From Puniceicoccales bacterium (lineage in GTDB: Bacteria > Verrucomicrobiota > Verrucomicrobiia > Opitutales > JAIRLG01): a stretch of 11,643 nucleotides of DNA. Within the stretch, counting starts at the first letter, position 1; each line of letters starts with the position of its first letter. Location: positions 1 to 11,643 of the forward strand of contig JAITKE010000086.1 of assembly GCA_031278595.1 (NCBI GenBank). Reading direction: 5' to 3'. The translations under genes were made by a program, and so were the position numbers. Shown piece by piece: positions 1-6,687 of this stretch. The notes beneath the pieces were generated by a model. It ran no database searches. It worked only from the letters and a program-made list of their open reading frames with translations, and was not told where the DNA came from.

Positions 1-82
1 CCTGCTCCCGGACGTGCTCCCGACAGCCCTCCGGATGGGCCGTCACGCAGACGAAGCCGCGAATTTTTGGTTTAATGACCAT
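1..82 (-). CDS. fabV: FabV-type trans-2-enoyl-ACP/CoA reductase, N-terminal fragment (cut by the window edge)
   Basis: FabV reduces trans-2-enoyl-ACP or enoyl-CoA with NADH, the last step of the fatty-acid elongation cycle, in the cytoplasm. Only the first 27 codons lie in the window. They read [20 protein letters not shown] followed by REHVREQ, which closely matches the conserved FabV start, where 'IKP.(I/V)RGF(I/V)C.T.HP.GC...V..QI' is the family signature. The ATG at 82-80 is preceded by AAAGGAG two bases upstream, one of only two obvious Shine-Dalgarno sequences in the window, and this fixes the start. It is on the same strand as rfaE1, 238 bases downstream, with cloverleaf element 1 between them, so co-transcription is possible but the gap is long. 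The identification rests on recognising the N-terminus; the catalytic Tyr-x8-Lys region is outside the window. Confidence 0.85.
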   Translation of the reverse strand, partial: MVIKPKIRGFVCVTAHPEGCREHVREQ

Positions 83-118
83 GTCTCCTTTATGGGCGAT
101 GGGGAGGAAATTCAAAGC

Positions 119-133
119 CTAAAACGAACCCAT
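119..133. repeat. 15-bp direct repeat, copy 1 (duplicate of the rfaE1 3' end)
   Basis: The sequence ctaaaacgaacccat occurs here and again, identically, at 321-335, where it encodes the last codons and the stop of rfaE1 on the minus strand. The two copies bracket cloverleaf element 1. This is the pattern expected of a target-site duplication or of a duplicated gene tail; which of the two is inference. Confidence 0.8.
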
Positions 134-162
134 AGGCCATGGCGCTTTCTGGGAGCTTCGCT

Positions 163-283
163 GGTCTTGGTGGGGGCCGGCTTTGCCCGGAAAGGAAAAG
201 GCCTTCGGCCTTTTCCCTTTCGGGCGGCCCGCTCTGCGGGCCCGATGCCGGAGGCATCGAAAGCCGGCCCCAAAAACAAGACC
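163..283. repeat. Cloverleaf element 1 between rfaE1 and fabV
   Basis: This is a palindromic element that folds into a four-way junction. The closing stem is 163-169 with 277-283 (7 bp), a small internal loop, then 173-184 with 260-271 (12 bp). Arm I is 185-203 with 207-225, loop TTC, with one G·T and one A·C position among 19. Arm II is 226-232 with 236-242, loop TCT, stem ggcccgc/gcgggcc. Arm III is 243-249 with 253-259, loop GGA. No base at the junction is unpaired, because each stem begins at the base after the previous one ends. No T-tract follows the stem on either strand, so it does not look like an intrinsic terminator. The function is unknown. Confidence 0.85.
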
Positions 284-320
284 CTCCAGCAAACGCCCTT
301 ATTGAATTTGACGACACCTT

Positions 321-1295
321 CTAAAACGAACCCATGAGCTCCTCCGGCGTCACCACCGCCGTTCCCCGCTTCGCCACCACGAGACCGGCCGCCCGATTGG
401 CCAGATGGGCCGCCTCCTCCGGCGAGGCCTGAGCCGCCAGCGCCGCCGTCAGGAGGGCCACCACCGTATCGCCCGCGCCCGAAACGTCGAAAACCTCCTG
501 GGCGTAGGTCGGGATGCGGGAGATCAGCTCACCCTGCCGGCTCAGCAGCATGCCCTCCTCCCCCAGGGTGATGATCAGGTATTCCGGCTGATGGTGCTCA
601 AAAATCTTTTGGCAGATGCGCTCCGCCGGGAACTGCCGATGCTCCTCCGGCTCCCCGGCTAGGGCGAAAGCCTCCGAGCGGTTGGGGGTCATGAGCGTGA
701 GATAGGGAAAGTGCAGCGCGTGCTTCGGCTTGGGATCCCAGGCCAGGATTTTCCGCCGCCCGCGGGCGTAGTTTGCGATGAAATCGACGCAGGGCTGGTC
801 GATGAGCCCCTTGGCGTAGTCGGACAGAATCACCGCATCCACTTCGGCCAGGGCCTTCTCGAGCGGGGCGGTAATGGCGACTTGGCCAAAATCCTTTCGA
901 TAATGCTCCGGAGCCTCCTCCCGGTCCAGGCGGCAGAGCTGCTGCTGCCGGGCCACGATGCGGGTCTTGAGGATGGTCCGTACCCCGGACTCCGCGCTGC
1001 CGTCGACGGGGTCAACCCGGGCTTTCTGCAGCAAATCTTCCAGAAGGAGGCCCGAGGCATCCCGCCCCCAGCTGCCCCAGATTTGAGTATGGATGCCCAA
1101 GGAGGAGAGATTGTGGGCGACATTGGCCGCGGCCCCCAGTGCATGGCGCTCGTCCTCGACCGCAATCACCGGCACCGGCGCTTCGGGCGAGAGGCGGAAC
1201 ACCTCGCCGGAGATGTAGTGATCCAGCACCACATCCCCCACGACGAGGATCCGCAGCTGGGCCATGCGACGCAGCAGTTCGGACAGAGCTTCCAT
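321..1295 (-). CDS. rfaE1: D-glycero-beta-D-manno-heptose-7-phosphate kinase (PfkB family)
   Basis: It phosphorylates D-glycero-D-manno-heptose 7-phosphate at C1, a cytoplasmic step in making the ADP-heptose used for the LPS inner core. The 324-residue protein shows the PfkB/ribokinase layout. The N-terminal substrate region contains RILVVGDVVLDHYISGEVFR, with RLSPEAPVPV next and then the glycine-rich GAAANVAHNLSSLG at about 54-67. The C-terminal nucleotide motif is DVSGAGDT, with the expected catalytic base at Asp276. Length matches the kinase half of the bifunctional E. coli HldE; no nucleotidyltransferase domain is fused, so a separate rfaE2/hldC gene should exist elsewhere. It follows kdtA by 36 bases on the same strand, a likely operon of LPS-core genes. 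The ATG at 1295 has no clear ribosome-binding sequence; an internal Met12 just before the conserved RILVVGD is an alternative. Its last five codons plus stop are duplicated beyond element 1. Confidence 0.94.
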   Translation of the reverse strand: MEALSELLRRMAQLRILVVGDVVLDHYISGEVFRLSPEAPVPVIAVEDERHALGAAANVAHNLSSLGIHTQIWGSWGRDASGLLLEDLLQKARVDPVDGSAESGVRTILKTRIVARQQQLCRLDREEAPEHYRKDFGQVAITAPLEKALAEVDAVILSDYAKGLIDQPCVDFIANYARGRRKILAWDPKPKHALHFPYLTLMTPNRSEAFALAGEPEEHRQFPAERICQKIFEHHQPEYLIITLGEEGMLLSRQGELISRIPTYAQEVFDVSGAGDTVVALLTAALAAQASPEEAAHLANRAAGLVVAKRGTAVVTPEELMGSF

Positions 1296-1331
1296 AGAAT
1301 CGAGAGAACAACCGCCGTCCAGCTCACGGGT

Positions 1332-2636
1332 TCAGCTCTCCTTTTCAAGCGCAAAGTGCCGGAGGATTTTCCTAAAAACCTTTTCCGTGGCTCCGGCCTG
1401 TCGGGCGGCCCATCCCCGAAGACGGGCGGCTATCTCCCGCCGCAACGAGGGATTTTTCAGCAAGCACCGGAGTTTTTCCAAGAGCTCCTCTCGGTCGCGC
1501 ACCCCCCAGGCCACTTCTTCTGCCTCCAATGCCGTGCTCAGCGTTCTGAAATTGTCCAGGTGGGGCCCGTAGACCATGGGCAGACCCGCAAAGGCCGCGT
1601 CGAGGGGATTCTGCCCGCCGCGATGCGAGCCCCAGCTCTTGCCGATGAAGGCGACATCGCCCGCCCGGGCCAGCTGCTCCAGCTCCCCCGTCGTATCGAC
1701 CAGTCCGACGTCGGTCCCGGCTGGTCCAGGCCCTTCCGAACGCCGGTGCCAGGAGAAAGAACTGCTCCGGAGCAATTTGGCGATTTCCCCTCTGCGCTCC
1801 GCATGGCGGGGAACCAGGAGCAGCCGCAGGGGCAGCGCCGGCTCCGCCCGCCGCAGTCGCTCCAGGCACTCCAGCAGCAGGGCCTCCTCGCCGGGCCAAG
1901 TGGACAGACCGATGAGGACGAGGTCCTTCGGCGCAAACCCGAGCTCTTGCCTCAGCCGCAGGCGCTCTCCGGGGTCCGTCGAAGGAGGGGGCCGGTCGCC
2001 CTTTAAATTCCCCACCACCGTCAGGAGGGCCTCCGGTGCTCCAAGATTCTTGAACTTCTCCATTTCGGCCGGCGACGGCAGCGCTATCCAGGAAAGATGC
2101 CGCCACAGCCATCGAGTCCAAAAGGGAAGATGGCGGTAGCGGCGGCAGGTGCGCTCCGACAGGCGCCCGTTGATCAAGAAAACCGGAACTTTGTGCCGCT
2201 CGGCCTGGGCGAGGAATTCCGGCCAGAGCTCCTCCTCGCTCAGGATGGCCAAGTCGGGCCGAATGTGCGCCCAGGCCGAGGCCATGATCGGGAAGAAGTC
2301 CCAGGGGAACCAGGCGTAGTCCAGGAGCCCAGGGGCGTAGTCCCTCTCCACCAGCCGATGGGCGCTGCTACTGGAGACGCTCAGGAAGACCTCCAGCCGG
2401 GGATTTTTGGCCAGGCGGCGGAGCAGGGGGTCGATGGCCTTCAGCTCGCCGACGCTGACCGCCTGGAACCAGATGCGCCTCTTACCGGAAGATTTTTCCG
2501 CCAGGGATTTTTCATAGAAGCCCCAGCGCTGCCAGCCGCGGCGCCCGTAGCCCCCCCGCCTCAGACGCCTGAAAAGGCAGCGCGGCATCGACAGAACCCA
2601 GAGCAGCGGGTATAGGAAGCGGTAGAGAAAAAGCAT
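1332..2636 (-). CDS. kdtA: 3-deoxy-D-manno-octulosonic acid (Kdo) transferase, GT30 family
   Basis: This membrane-anchored enzyme (also called WaaA) transfers Kdo from CMP-Kdo to the lipid A precursor, the first inner-core step, at the cytoplasmic face of the inner membrane. The 434-residue reading begins with a hydrophobic anchor (MLFLYRFLYPLLWVLSM). It then has the family block VSVGELKA, which contains the catalytic-base glutamate of the GT30 family, a SEEELWPEF block (usually ETELWP), NGRLSERT (usually NARLSERS) and a C-terminal nucleotide-sugar domain with NPLDAAFAGLPMVYGP, the family's NPLEPA..G.PVI.GP motif. The ATG at 2636 was preferred because the protein then starts directly with the anchor; a TTG at 2654 would add six residues. 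There is no clear Shine-Dalgarno sequence. It lies between the glycosyltransferase gene and rfaE1 on the same strand, consistent with a core-biosynthesis cluster. Confidence 0.95.
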   Translation of the reverse strand: MLFLYRFLYPLLWVLSMPRCLFRRLRRGGYGRRGWQRWGFYEKSLAEKSSGKRRIWFQAVSVGELKAIDPLLRRLAKNPRLEVFLSVSSSSAHRLVERDYAPGLLDYAWFPWDFFPIMASAWAHIRPDLAILSEEELWPEFLAQAERHKVPVFLINGRLSERTCRRYRHLPFWTRWLWRHLSWIALPSPAEMEKFKNLGAPEALLTVVGNLKGDRPPPSTDPGERLRLRQELGFAPKDLVLIGLSTWPGEEALLLECLERLRRAEPALPLRLLLVPRHAERRGEIAKLLRSSSFSWHRRSEGPGPAGTDVGLVDTTGELEQLARAGDVAFIGKSWGSHRGGQNPLDAAFAGLPMVYGPHLDNFRTLSTALEAEEVAWGVRDREELLEKLRCLLKNPSLRREIAARLRGWAARQAGATEKVFRKILRHFALEKES

Positions 2637-3013
2637 CCGGCGGCCAGTATCCAAAACCGGCCCCGAGGGGCGAGACTAAAAGGCTTCCCGGGCGAGCGGG
2701 GGAAAGGCTCTTTTTGATCTTCCAAAATTCAAAGGAGCGATGGATTACAGGAGGCAGACCTGGTAGCTCTTCGCCATCGAGAAAACAGCGGAGGAAAAGC
2801 TTTCCGGTTACTGGGCTCCGAGAAAGCTGGGATGTTTTTTTGGGGCTGCCTTTGGCTTCCGAAGGAAGCGGCCTGCCGGAGGCGGGCCACCGCCGAAGCC
2901 CCCGGAGGGGGCTTCGGCGCAAAGGCAGCCCCAAAACCACCACCTAAAAAAACTACCCCAATCCCCTCCAAATCACAATTTTCCCAAAAATCCTTTTCCC
3001 CGAAAAACTAATA
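2637..3013. other. Intergenic gap between the glycosyltransferase gene and kdtA
   Basis: This 377-base gap separates two same-strand genes. It contains cloverleaf element 2 (2838-2936) and otherwise no coding sequence that I can support. Reading frames on either strand are low-complexity or run through the palindrome. No clear promoter or terminator is visible; a T-run at 2834-2840 and an A-run at 2946-2952 flank the element symmetrically. Confidence 0.6.
2838..2936. repeat. Cloverleaf element 2 between the glycosyltransferase gene and kdtA
   Basis: The closing stem is 17 bp without mismatch (2838-2854 with 2920-2936; core ggggctgcctttg). Arm I is 2855-2860 with 2864-2869, loop GAA. Arm II is 2870-2877 with 2881-2888, loop GGA, with one T·G wobble in ggcctgcc/ggcgggcc. 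Arm III is 2891-2903 with 2907-2919, a perfect 13 bp with loop GGA. Only the two bases 2889-2890 are unpaired outside the loops. It is nearly identical in sequence to the inner cloverleaf at 4027-4117. If the LPS genes are co-transcribed, this structure would lie in the mRNA, where it could affect processing or stability; that is inference. Confidence 0.88.
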
Positions 3014-3820
3014 TTAGGACGCTCCCTCTCCCCGGCCCAACCGCCTCTCCCCATAACGCCCGCGCAGACTTGCATAGCGGTAAAAAACCAGAAAACCCTG
3101 GCTCAGGGCGATGATGAGTCCCAAAAAACCATCCAGGAAGCCGAATTTCAGGACGTAGCCCCGGAAGAACCTCCAGAATGCCCGGGTCAGGATCTCGAAG
3201 GCCCGAACCGGCCGCAGCTCCTGATCCCGCAGCCAGAGCTCACCGTAGTTCAGGCCCACCTGAATTTGCTCCCGCAGCGAGCGATAGGTGTAGTGGTGAA
3301 GCGGACCCCGAAGGCGCTTGATTTTCCCCCTCAGCTCCAGGTGCTCGTGCACCGCCTGCTCCGTCCAGCGGCCCCTGTCCTTTCGGTAAAGCCGCAGCTG
3401 CTCGTCCGGATACCAGTCCCCATGCCGAATCCATCGGCCCTGGAAACGAACCAGGCGCGGAAAACGGGCCCCGGCATAGCCCGAGGCGTCCCGTGACAGG
3501 AATTTTCGGATGGAACATCCCAGCTCCGCCGAAATCTCCTCATCGGCGTCGAGGGACAGGACCCAGTCCTGCGAAGCCAGGGCGGTGCCGAAATTCTTCT
3601 GGGCCCCGTAGCCTTCCCAGGCGTGCTCCACTACCCTAGCCCCCAGGGCCTCCGCCAACTGTACCGTGGCATCCGTGCAGTCGTTGACCACGACGAGGCT
3701 TTCGGCGGCCCAATCCCCAACGCTCCGCAGGCAGCGCCCGATGTTCTCCTCCTCGTTGGAGGCGATGACGAGCACCGTCAGCGGATATTTTTCCGACTGG
3801 CACCGTTTCCCCAAGGCCAT
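3014..3820 (-). CDS. Family 2 glycosyltransferase, WaaE/LPS-core type
   Basis: This is a GT-A fold inverting glycosyltransferase of the WaaE/KdtX-like type, which adds a hexose to the LPS inner core from a nucleotide sugar. It probably acts at the cytoplasmic side of the inner membrane. The protein has the N-terminal strand VLVIASNEEENIGRCLRS, then VVVNDCTDAT in the place of the usual DSGSTD, HAWEGYGAQKNFG, and the metal-binding DAD in VLSLDADEEI. The acceptor-side signature WYPDEQLRLYRKDRGRW is followed by VHEHLEL. A hydrophobic C-terminal segment (FLGLIIALSQGFLVFYRY) suggests membrane association. I chose the ATG at 3820 (268 residues), which puts the first conserved strand about ten residues in. 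A GTG at 3895 would add a Pro/Arg-rich 25-residue extension. Neither has a ribosome-binding sequence. The actual sugar and acceptor cannot be read from the sequence. Confidence 0.88.
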   Translation of the reverse strand: MALGKRCQSEKYPLTVLVIASNEEENIGRCLRSVGDWAAESLVVVNDCTDATVQLAEALGARVVEHAWEGYGAQKNFGTALASQDWVLSLDADEEISAELGCSIRKFLSRDASGYAGARFPRLVRFQGRWIRHGDWYPDEQLRLYRKDRGRWTEQAVHEHLELRGKIKRLRGPLHHYTYRSLREQIQVGLNYGELWLRDQELRPVRAFEILTRAFWRFFRGYVLKFGFLDGFLGLIIALSQGFLVFYRYASLRGRYGERRLGRGEGAS

Positions 3821-4002
3821 TTTTCGAAAAGAAGCAAAGGTCTTTCCGCCCAAAGGCAATGGCCTGATGGGCCGGGGTTCCGCATGTCGGCTCACCGCAG
3901 TCCGATAGAGGCAATAAATCGCAGTCCGGCAGGAGGGAAAGAGAAGGATCCGATGAGAGGAAATGAAGCGGAAACCTGGATGATTTCTCCGTTGCTGCGG
4001 CG

Positions 4003-4202
4003 GGGCTGCCGCCTTTGGAGCCCTTCGGGGCTGCCTTTGGCTTCCGAAGGAAGCGGCCCGCCGGAGGCGGGCCTCCGCCGAAGCTCCCGAAGGGGGCTTC
4101 GGCGCAAAGGCAGCCCCAAATGGGCTCCGTCCGAACCGCGGACGACGCGCGAGGGGGGATGAAAGGCCTTTTCATCCCCCCTCGCGCCAAAGGCGGCAGC
4201 CC
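4003..4202. repeat. Outer cloverleaf of nested element 3
   Basis: A 14-16 bp closing stem (4003-4018 with 4187-4202; gggctgccgccttt/aaaggcggcagccc plus two more possible pairs) encloses three arms. Arm I is ggagccc 4017-4023 with gggctcc 4122-4128, and its loop contains the complete inner cloverleaf 4027-4117. Arm II is gtccg 4129-4133 with cggac 4139-4143. Arm III is a perfect 18-bp stem, 4147-4164 with 4170-4187. Bases 4010-4029 are identical to 7494-7513 in the truncated element 5, where arm I is closed by a simple TTC loop. That makes the inner cloverleaf look like an insertion into this arm. Confidence 0.8.
4027..4117. repeat. Inner cloverleaf of nested element 3
   Basis: The closing stem is 4027-4039 with 4105-4117 (13 bp, same sequence as element 2). 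Arm I is 4040-4045 with 4049-4054, loop GAA. Arm II is 4055-4062 with 4066-4073, loop GGA; this stem is perfect, where element 2 has one T·G wobble. Arm III is 4076-4088 with 4092-4104, loop GAA, with one T·G wobble where element 2 has C-G. Two bases, 4074-4075, are unpaired, at the same junction as in element 2. The differences from element 2 keep base pairing, which is the pattern expected under selection for the fold. Confidence 0.88.
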
Positions 4203-4230
4203 GAATGAAACCGAATGCTCCGGACAACCC

Positions 4231-4280
4231 AGATAGTTTGGGATAGCTCGGGATAGCCCGGAGTAGCTCGAACAGCACCG
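4231..4280. repeat. Degenerate 10-bp tandem array
   Basis: Five consecutive 10-base units read agatagtttg, ggatagctcg, ggatagcccg, gagtagctcg and aacagcaccg, decaying toward the right. The array starts 28 bases after the nested cloverleaf and lies upstream of the metallo-hydrolase gene. A second, sharper 10-bp array lies beside the truncated cloverleaf at 7571-7610. Whether it is a binding-site array or just replication slippage cannot be told from the sequence. Confidence 0.6.
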
Positions 4281-4408
4281 AAGGGCCTTGACCTCGTCCC
4301 AAATTTACCCAGATCCTCGCCTTGGAATTTTAGGCCCAGGCCCCTTCCCTCTCGCCTTGAAACTTCGGAACCTTTGGCTAAGTTGGAAATCCTTCCGCTG
4401 TTTGGAAC

Positions 4409-5068
4409 ATGAAGACCCTCTTTTCGGATGAACGCTTCCGCCTCTGCCTCGAGCCCATCGGCCCGCTGGAGACCAATGTCGGCTTCATCCTCGACCAGAA
4501 GGCCCATCGCCTCGCCGTGGTGGATGCGCCTCCCAACAGCTGGGATTTTTTCCAAAAACACTTCCCACCCTCCGAGTGGACGCTGACGCAGCTGTTTCTG
4601 ACGCATGGCCATTGGGACCACATGGCCGATGCCTCGCATTTCGCCGATGCCCAGGCCCTCCTGTGGGCCGGCGAAAGGGATGCGCTTTTCTTCCAACATC
4701 CGGAGATCATGGGGGCCTTCGGCCTAAAATCCCCCATAATTCCTTGCCAAGTGGAGCACTGGGCGGAAGAGGGGGAATGCTGCGAAGTTTTCCCCTCACT
4801 CTCCCTCAGGGCTCTGCACGTTCCCGGACACTCCCCGGGCAGCTTTGCCTATGTTTTTCCCCAAATCCTCCTCGCCTTCGTCGGCGACACCCTCTTCGCG
4901 GGCGGCATCGGCCGCAGCGACCTCCCGGGCGGGGACGGAGAGCGCCTGCTCCGGAGCGTTCGGGAGCAGCTGTATACCCTGCCGGACGAGACCCGCATTA
5001 TCCCGGGCCACGGCCCGCTGAGTTCCATTCTCCGGGAAAAGCGGCACAATCCCCATGTTCGGGCCTGA
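4409..5068 (+). CDS. Metallo-beta-lactamase-fold hydrolase, glyoxalase-II-like
   Basis: This is a 219-residue cytoplasmic zinc hydrolase of the MBL-fold superfamily, most like the small glyoxalase-II/YcbL group. The metal ligands are all visible: THGHWDH gives His66, His68, Asp70 and His71; VPGHSPGS gives His141; FVGDTLF gives Asp160; IPGHGP gives His201. The block GGIGRSDLPGGD after Asp160 is typical of glyoxalase-II-like members, which hydrolyse thioesters such as S-lactoylglutathione. The larger C-terminal substrate domain of classical glyoxalase II is absent, so the substrate is open. The start ATG lacks a Shine-Dalgarno sequence (tttggaac precedes it), but the first strand fits the family start. 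rarA follows after 15 bases, so the two are probably co-transcribed. Confidence 0.92.
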   Translation: MKTLFSDERFRLCLEPIGPLETNVGFILDQKAHRLAVVDAPPNSWDFFQKHFPPSEWTLTQLFLTHGHWDHMADASHFADAQALLWAGERDALFFQHPEIMGAFGLKSPIIPCQVEHWAEEGECCEVFPSLSLRALHVPGHSPGSFAYVFPQILLAFVGDTLFAGGIGRSDLPGGDGERLLRSVREQLYTLPDETRIIPGHGPLSSILREKRHNPHVRA

Positions 5069-5083
5069 TCGCTCTGTTTTCCC

Positions 5084-6580
5084 ATGAAAACCTCTCCTCC
5101 GGCAGATGGGGACTGGTGGCCCCAGGATTCAGCGGATGGAGAGAACGGGGGCCTGCGGCGCTACGTGCCGTTGGCAACCCGCCTGCGGCCGCGCCGGCTG
5201 GAAGAAATGGTCGGCCAACGGCAAATTCTGGGCCGGGACTGCCTTTTGCCGAAGCTCATCCGCCAGAATTCCTTCGGCAGCCTGCTCTTCTACGGCCCAC
5301 CCGGCTGCGGCAAGACCTCGCTGGCCGAAGTCATCGCCCGGGAGACGCAGCTCGAGCTGGTCCACCTCAACGCCGTATCTTCCAACGTCGGCGAGCTGCG
5401 GGAAATCCTACAAATGGCCCGGAGGAATCCCCGGCGCTCCACCCTCCTCTTCATCGACGAGATCCACCGCTTCAACAAGGCCCAGCAGGACCTCCTCCTG
5501 CCCGACCTCGAGAGCGGCTGCGTTCGGCTTCTCGGGGCCACGACGCACAACCCCGGCTTCTCCATTATCCCCCCGCTGCTGAGCCGCAGCCAGCTCTTCC
5601 ACCTGGAGGCCCTTTCGGAGGACGAGGTCGTTCGGGTGCTGGCCCTGGCCCTGCGGGACAAGCCCCGGGGGCTGGGAAATACCCAATGCCAAGCCACGCC
5701 GGAAGTCCTCCTCCAGCTCGCCCGGTTCTGCGACGGCGACCTGCGCCGGGCCCTGAACGCCCTGGAAACCCTCGTCCTGAGCCTTCCCATGGGAAGGGAA
5801 CTGGGCCTCGATGACCTGGCGTCCTTCGCCCGGGAGAGGCAGATCCGCTACGACGCGGACGAGGATGAGCATTACAACACCATCTCCGCCTTCATCAAAA
5901 GCATCCGCGGAGGCGCTCCGGATGCGGCCCTCTACTGGCTGGCCAAGATGCTGGAGGGCGGCGAAGACCCGCGCTTTATCGCCCGCCGGCTGCTCATCGC
6001 CGCCTCCGAGGATGTGGGCTTGGGGGATTCCCGGGCCCTGCCCCTGGCCAGTGCGTGTTTCGACGCCTGCGAGCGCGTCGGCCTGCCGGAATGTGCCCTG
6101 AACCTGGCTCATGTGACGGTCTTTCTCGCCACCGCCCCCAAGAGCAATTCCACCTACCTCGCCCTGAACAGGGCCCGGGAGAGCATCCGCCAAGAGGGAA
6201 CGCAGGCGGTACCGCTGTGGTTGCGCGATGCCAGTACCGCCATCGGTAAGCAGCTGGGCCAATCCCAGGACTACCGCTACAGCCATGATTTCGAGGAAAA
6301 CATCTCCGGACAGGAGTTCATGCTGCGGCCCAAGACCTTTTACTTCCCCAAACGGGTGGGCGCCGAAGTGGCCATTGCGGAGCGCCTGGAGCACTGGCAG
6401 CAGCTGAAGCAGGAGCGACAGGGCCAGCAGCCGCAGCAGGAGAGACCGGAACAACAGTTGCGGCAGAAACAGCAAGAACAGCCGCAGCGGCAAGACGGAG
6501 AACAGATGACGGCTCCGCCGGCGATCCGCGCTGGGCCACCGCCCAGCGCCTGCGGCGCGGAGCGCCGCAGCAAAACTTAA
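5084..6580 (+). CDS. rarA: Replication-associated recombination protein A (AAA+ ATPase)
   Basis: RarA (MgsA; WRNIP1 family) is a clamp-loader-like AAA+ ATPase acting at stalled replication forks. The 498-residue protein has the conserved entry LATRLRPRRLEEMVGQ, Walker A GPPGCGKTS at 71-79, Walker B LLFIDEIHRFNKAQQD from 121, sensor 1 GATTHNP at 151-157 and the arginine-finger segment LLSRSQ. The C-terminal tetramerisation region includes EDEHYNTISAFIKSIRG and FIARRLLIAASEDVGL. After the usual family end (FYFPKRVGAEVAIAERLEHW, about residue 425) there is an atypical tail of about 70 residues. Its first part is very rich in Gln with Arg/Glu. The final codons fall inside cloverleaf element 4, whose arm III supplies the TAA stop. 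The tail probably reflects repeat expansion plus element insertion and is unlikely to be catalytic. The start is preceded by gttttccc, not a Shine-Dalgarno sequence. Confidence 0.95.
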   Translation: MKTSPPADGDWWPQDSADGENGGLRRYVPLATRLRPRRLEEMVGQRQILGRDCLLPKLIRQNSFGSLLFYGPPGCGKTSLAEVIARETQLELVHLNAVSSNVGELREILQMARRNPRRSTLLFIDEIHRFNKAQQDLLLPDLESGCVRLLGATTHNPGFSIIPPLLSRSQLFHLEALSEDEVVRVLALALRDKPRGLGNTQCQATPEVLLQLARFCDGDLRRALNALETLVLSLPMGRELGLDDLASFARERQIRYDADEDEHYNTISAFIKSIRGGAPDAALYWLAKMLEGGEDPRFIARRLLIAASEDVGLGDSRALPLASACFDACERVGLPECALNLAHVTVFLATAPKSNSTYLALNRARESIRQEGTQAVPLWLRDASTAIGKQLGQSQDYRYSHDFEENISGQEFMLRPKTFYFPKRVGAEVAIAERLEHWQQLKQERQGQQPQQERPEQQLRQKQQEQPQRQDGEQMTAPPAIRAGPPPSACGAERRSKT

Positions 6581-6603
6581 AAGTTTTGGGATCGCCGGCG
6601 GAG
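6513..6603. repeat. Cloverleaf element 4, overlapping the 3' end of rarA
   Basis: The closing stem is a perfect 15 bp (6513-6527 with 6589-6603; ctccgccggcgatcc and its complement). Arm I is 6528-6536 with 6541-6549, 9 bp, loop CACC. Arm II is 6550-6558 with 6562-6570, 9 bp, loop GGA. Arm III is 6571-6578 with 6581-6588, AT-rich, drawn with a two-base loop or, more realistically, 7 bp with a four-base loop. The junction has no unpaired base at all. Its sequence shares nothing obvious with the other elements; only the architecture does. The rarA frame enters through the closing stem and terminates at the TAA 6578-6580 in arm III. Confidence 0.85.
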
Positions 6604-6654
6604 AAGGCAGAAACCGATGAAGTGAGGATGGGGCTTATCGTTCCCAGATTGACA

Positions 6655-6687
6655 AAAATCGGGACGATTTTCCCATGGAGGCCATGG
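6655..6687 (+). promoter_or_regulatory. Two adjacent three-base-loop hairpins over the alkA start
   Basis: aaaatcg 6655-6661 pairs with cgatttt 6665-6671 around loop GGA. One base later ccatgg 6673-6678 can pair with ccatgg 6682-6687 around loop AGG. The second stem contains both candidate ATG codons (6675 and 6684). In mRNA these structures could affect initiation; alternatively they are remnants of another cloverleaf, since the loop style matches. A TTGACA at 6649-6654 resembles a -35 box but lacks a matching -10 before the ATG. Confidence 0.4.

Larger units (their letters stand above)
3896..4408. other. Divergent intergenic region with a nested cloverleaf element
   Basis: This region separates the minus-strand LPS block from the plus-strand hydrolase/rarA block, so promoters in both directions should lie here. 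About 200 bases are taken up by the nested cloverleaf (4003-4202), followed by a degenerate 10-bp tandem array (4231-4280). A TTGACC at 4288-4293 resembles a -35 box, but I see no convincing -10 hexamer at the right distance. I see no supported gene in it. Confidence 0.6.

Noticed and set aside
711..2006. A 431-codon plus-strand open frame across rfaE1 and kdtA
   Set aside because: It is antisense to two clear enzyme genes and its translation has no recognisable domain; long antisense frames are expected in GC-rich coding DNA.
2637..2654. Six-residue longer kdtA start at a TTG
   Set aside because: The ATG at 2636 begins directly with the membrane anchor, as usual in the family, and neither start has a ribosome-binding site.
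2838..2936. Cloverleaf elements as tRNA or tRNA-like genes
   Set aside because: Arms have three-base loops with no anticodon-sized loop, T-loop motif or CCA end, and the closing stems are too long for an acceptor stem.
4576..5814. A 412-codon plus-strand open frame overlapping the hydrolase and rarA
   Set aside because: The translation is Pro/Arg/Gly-rich shadow sequence, while the other frame carries complete MBL and AAA+ motifs.
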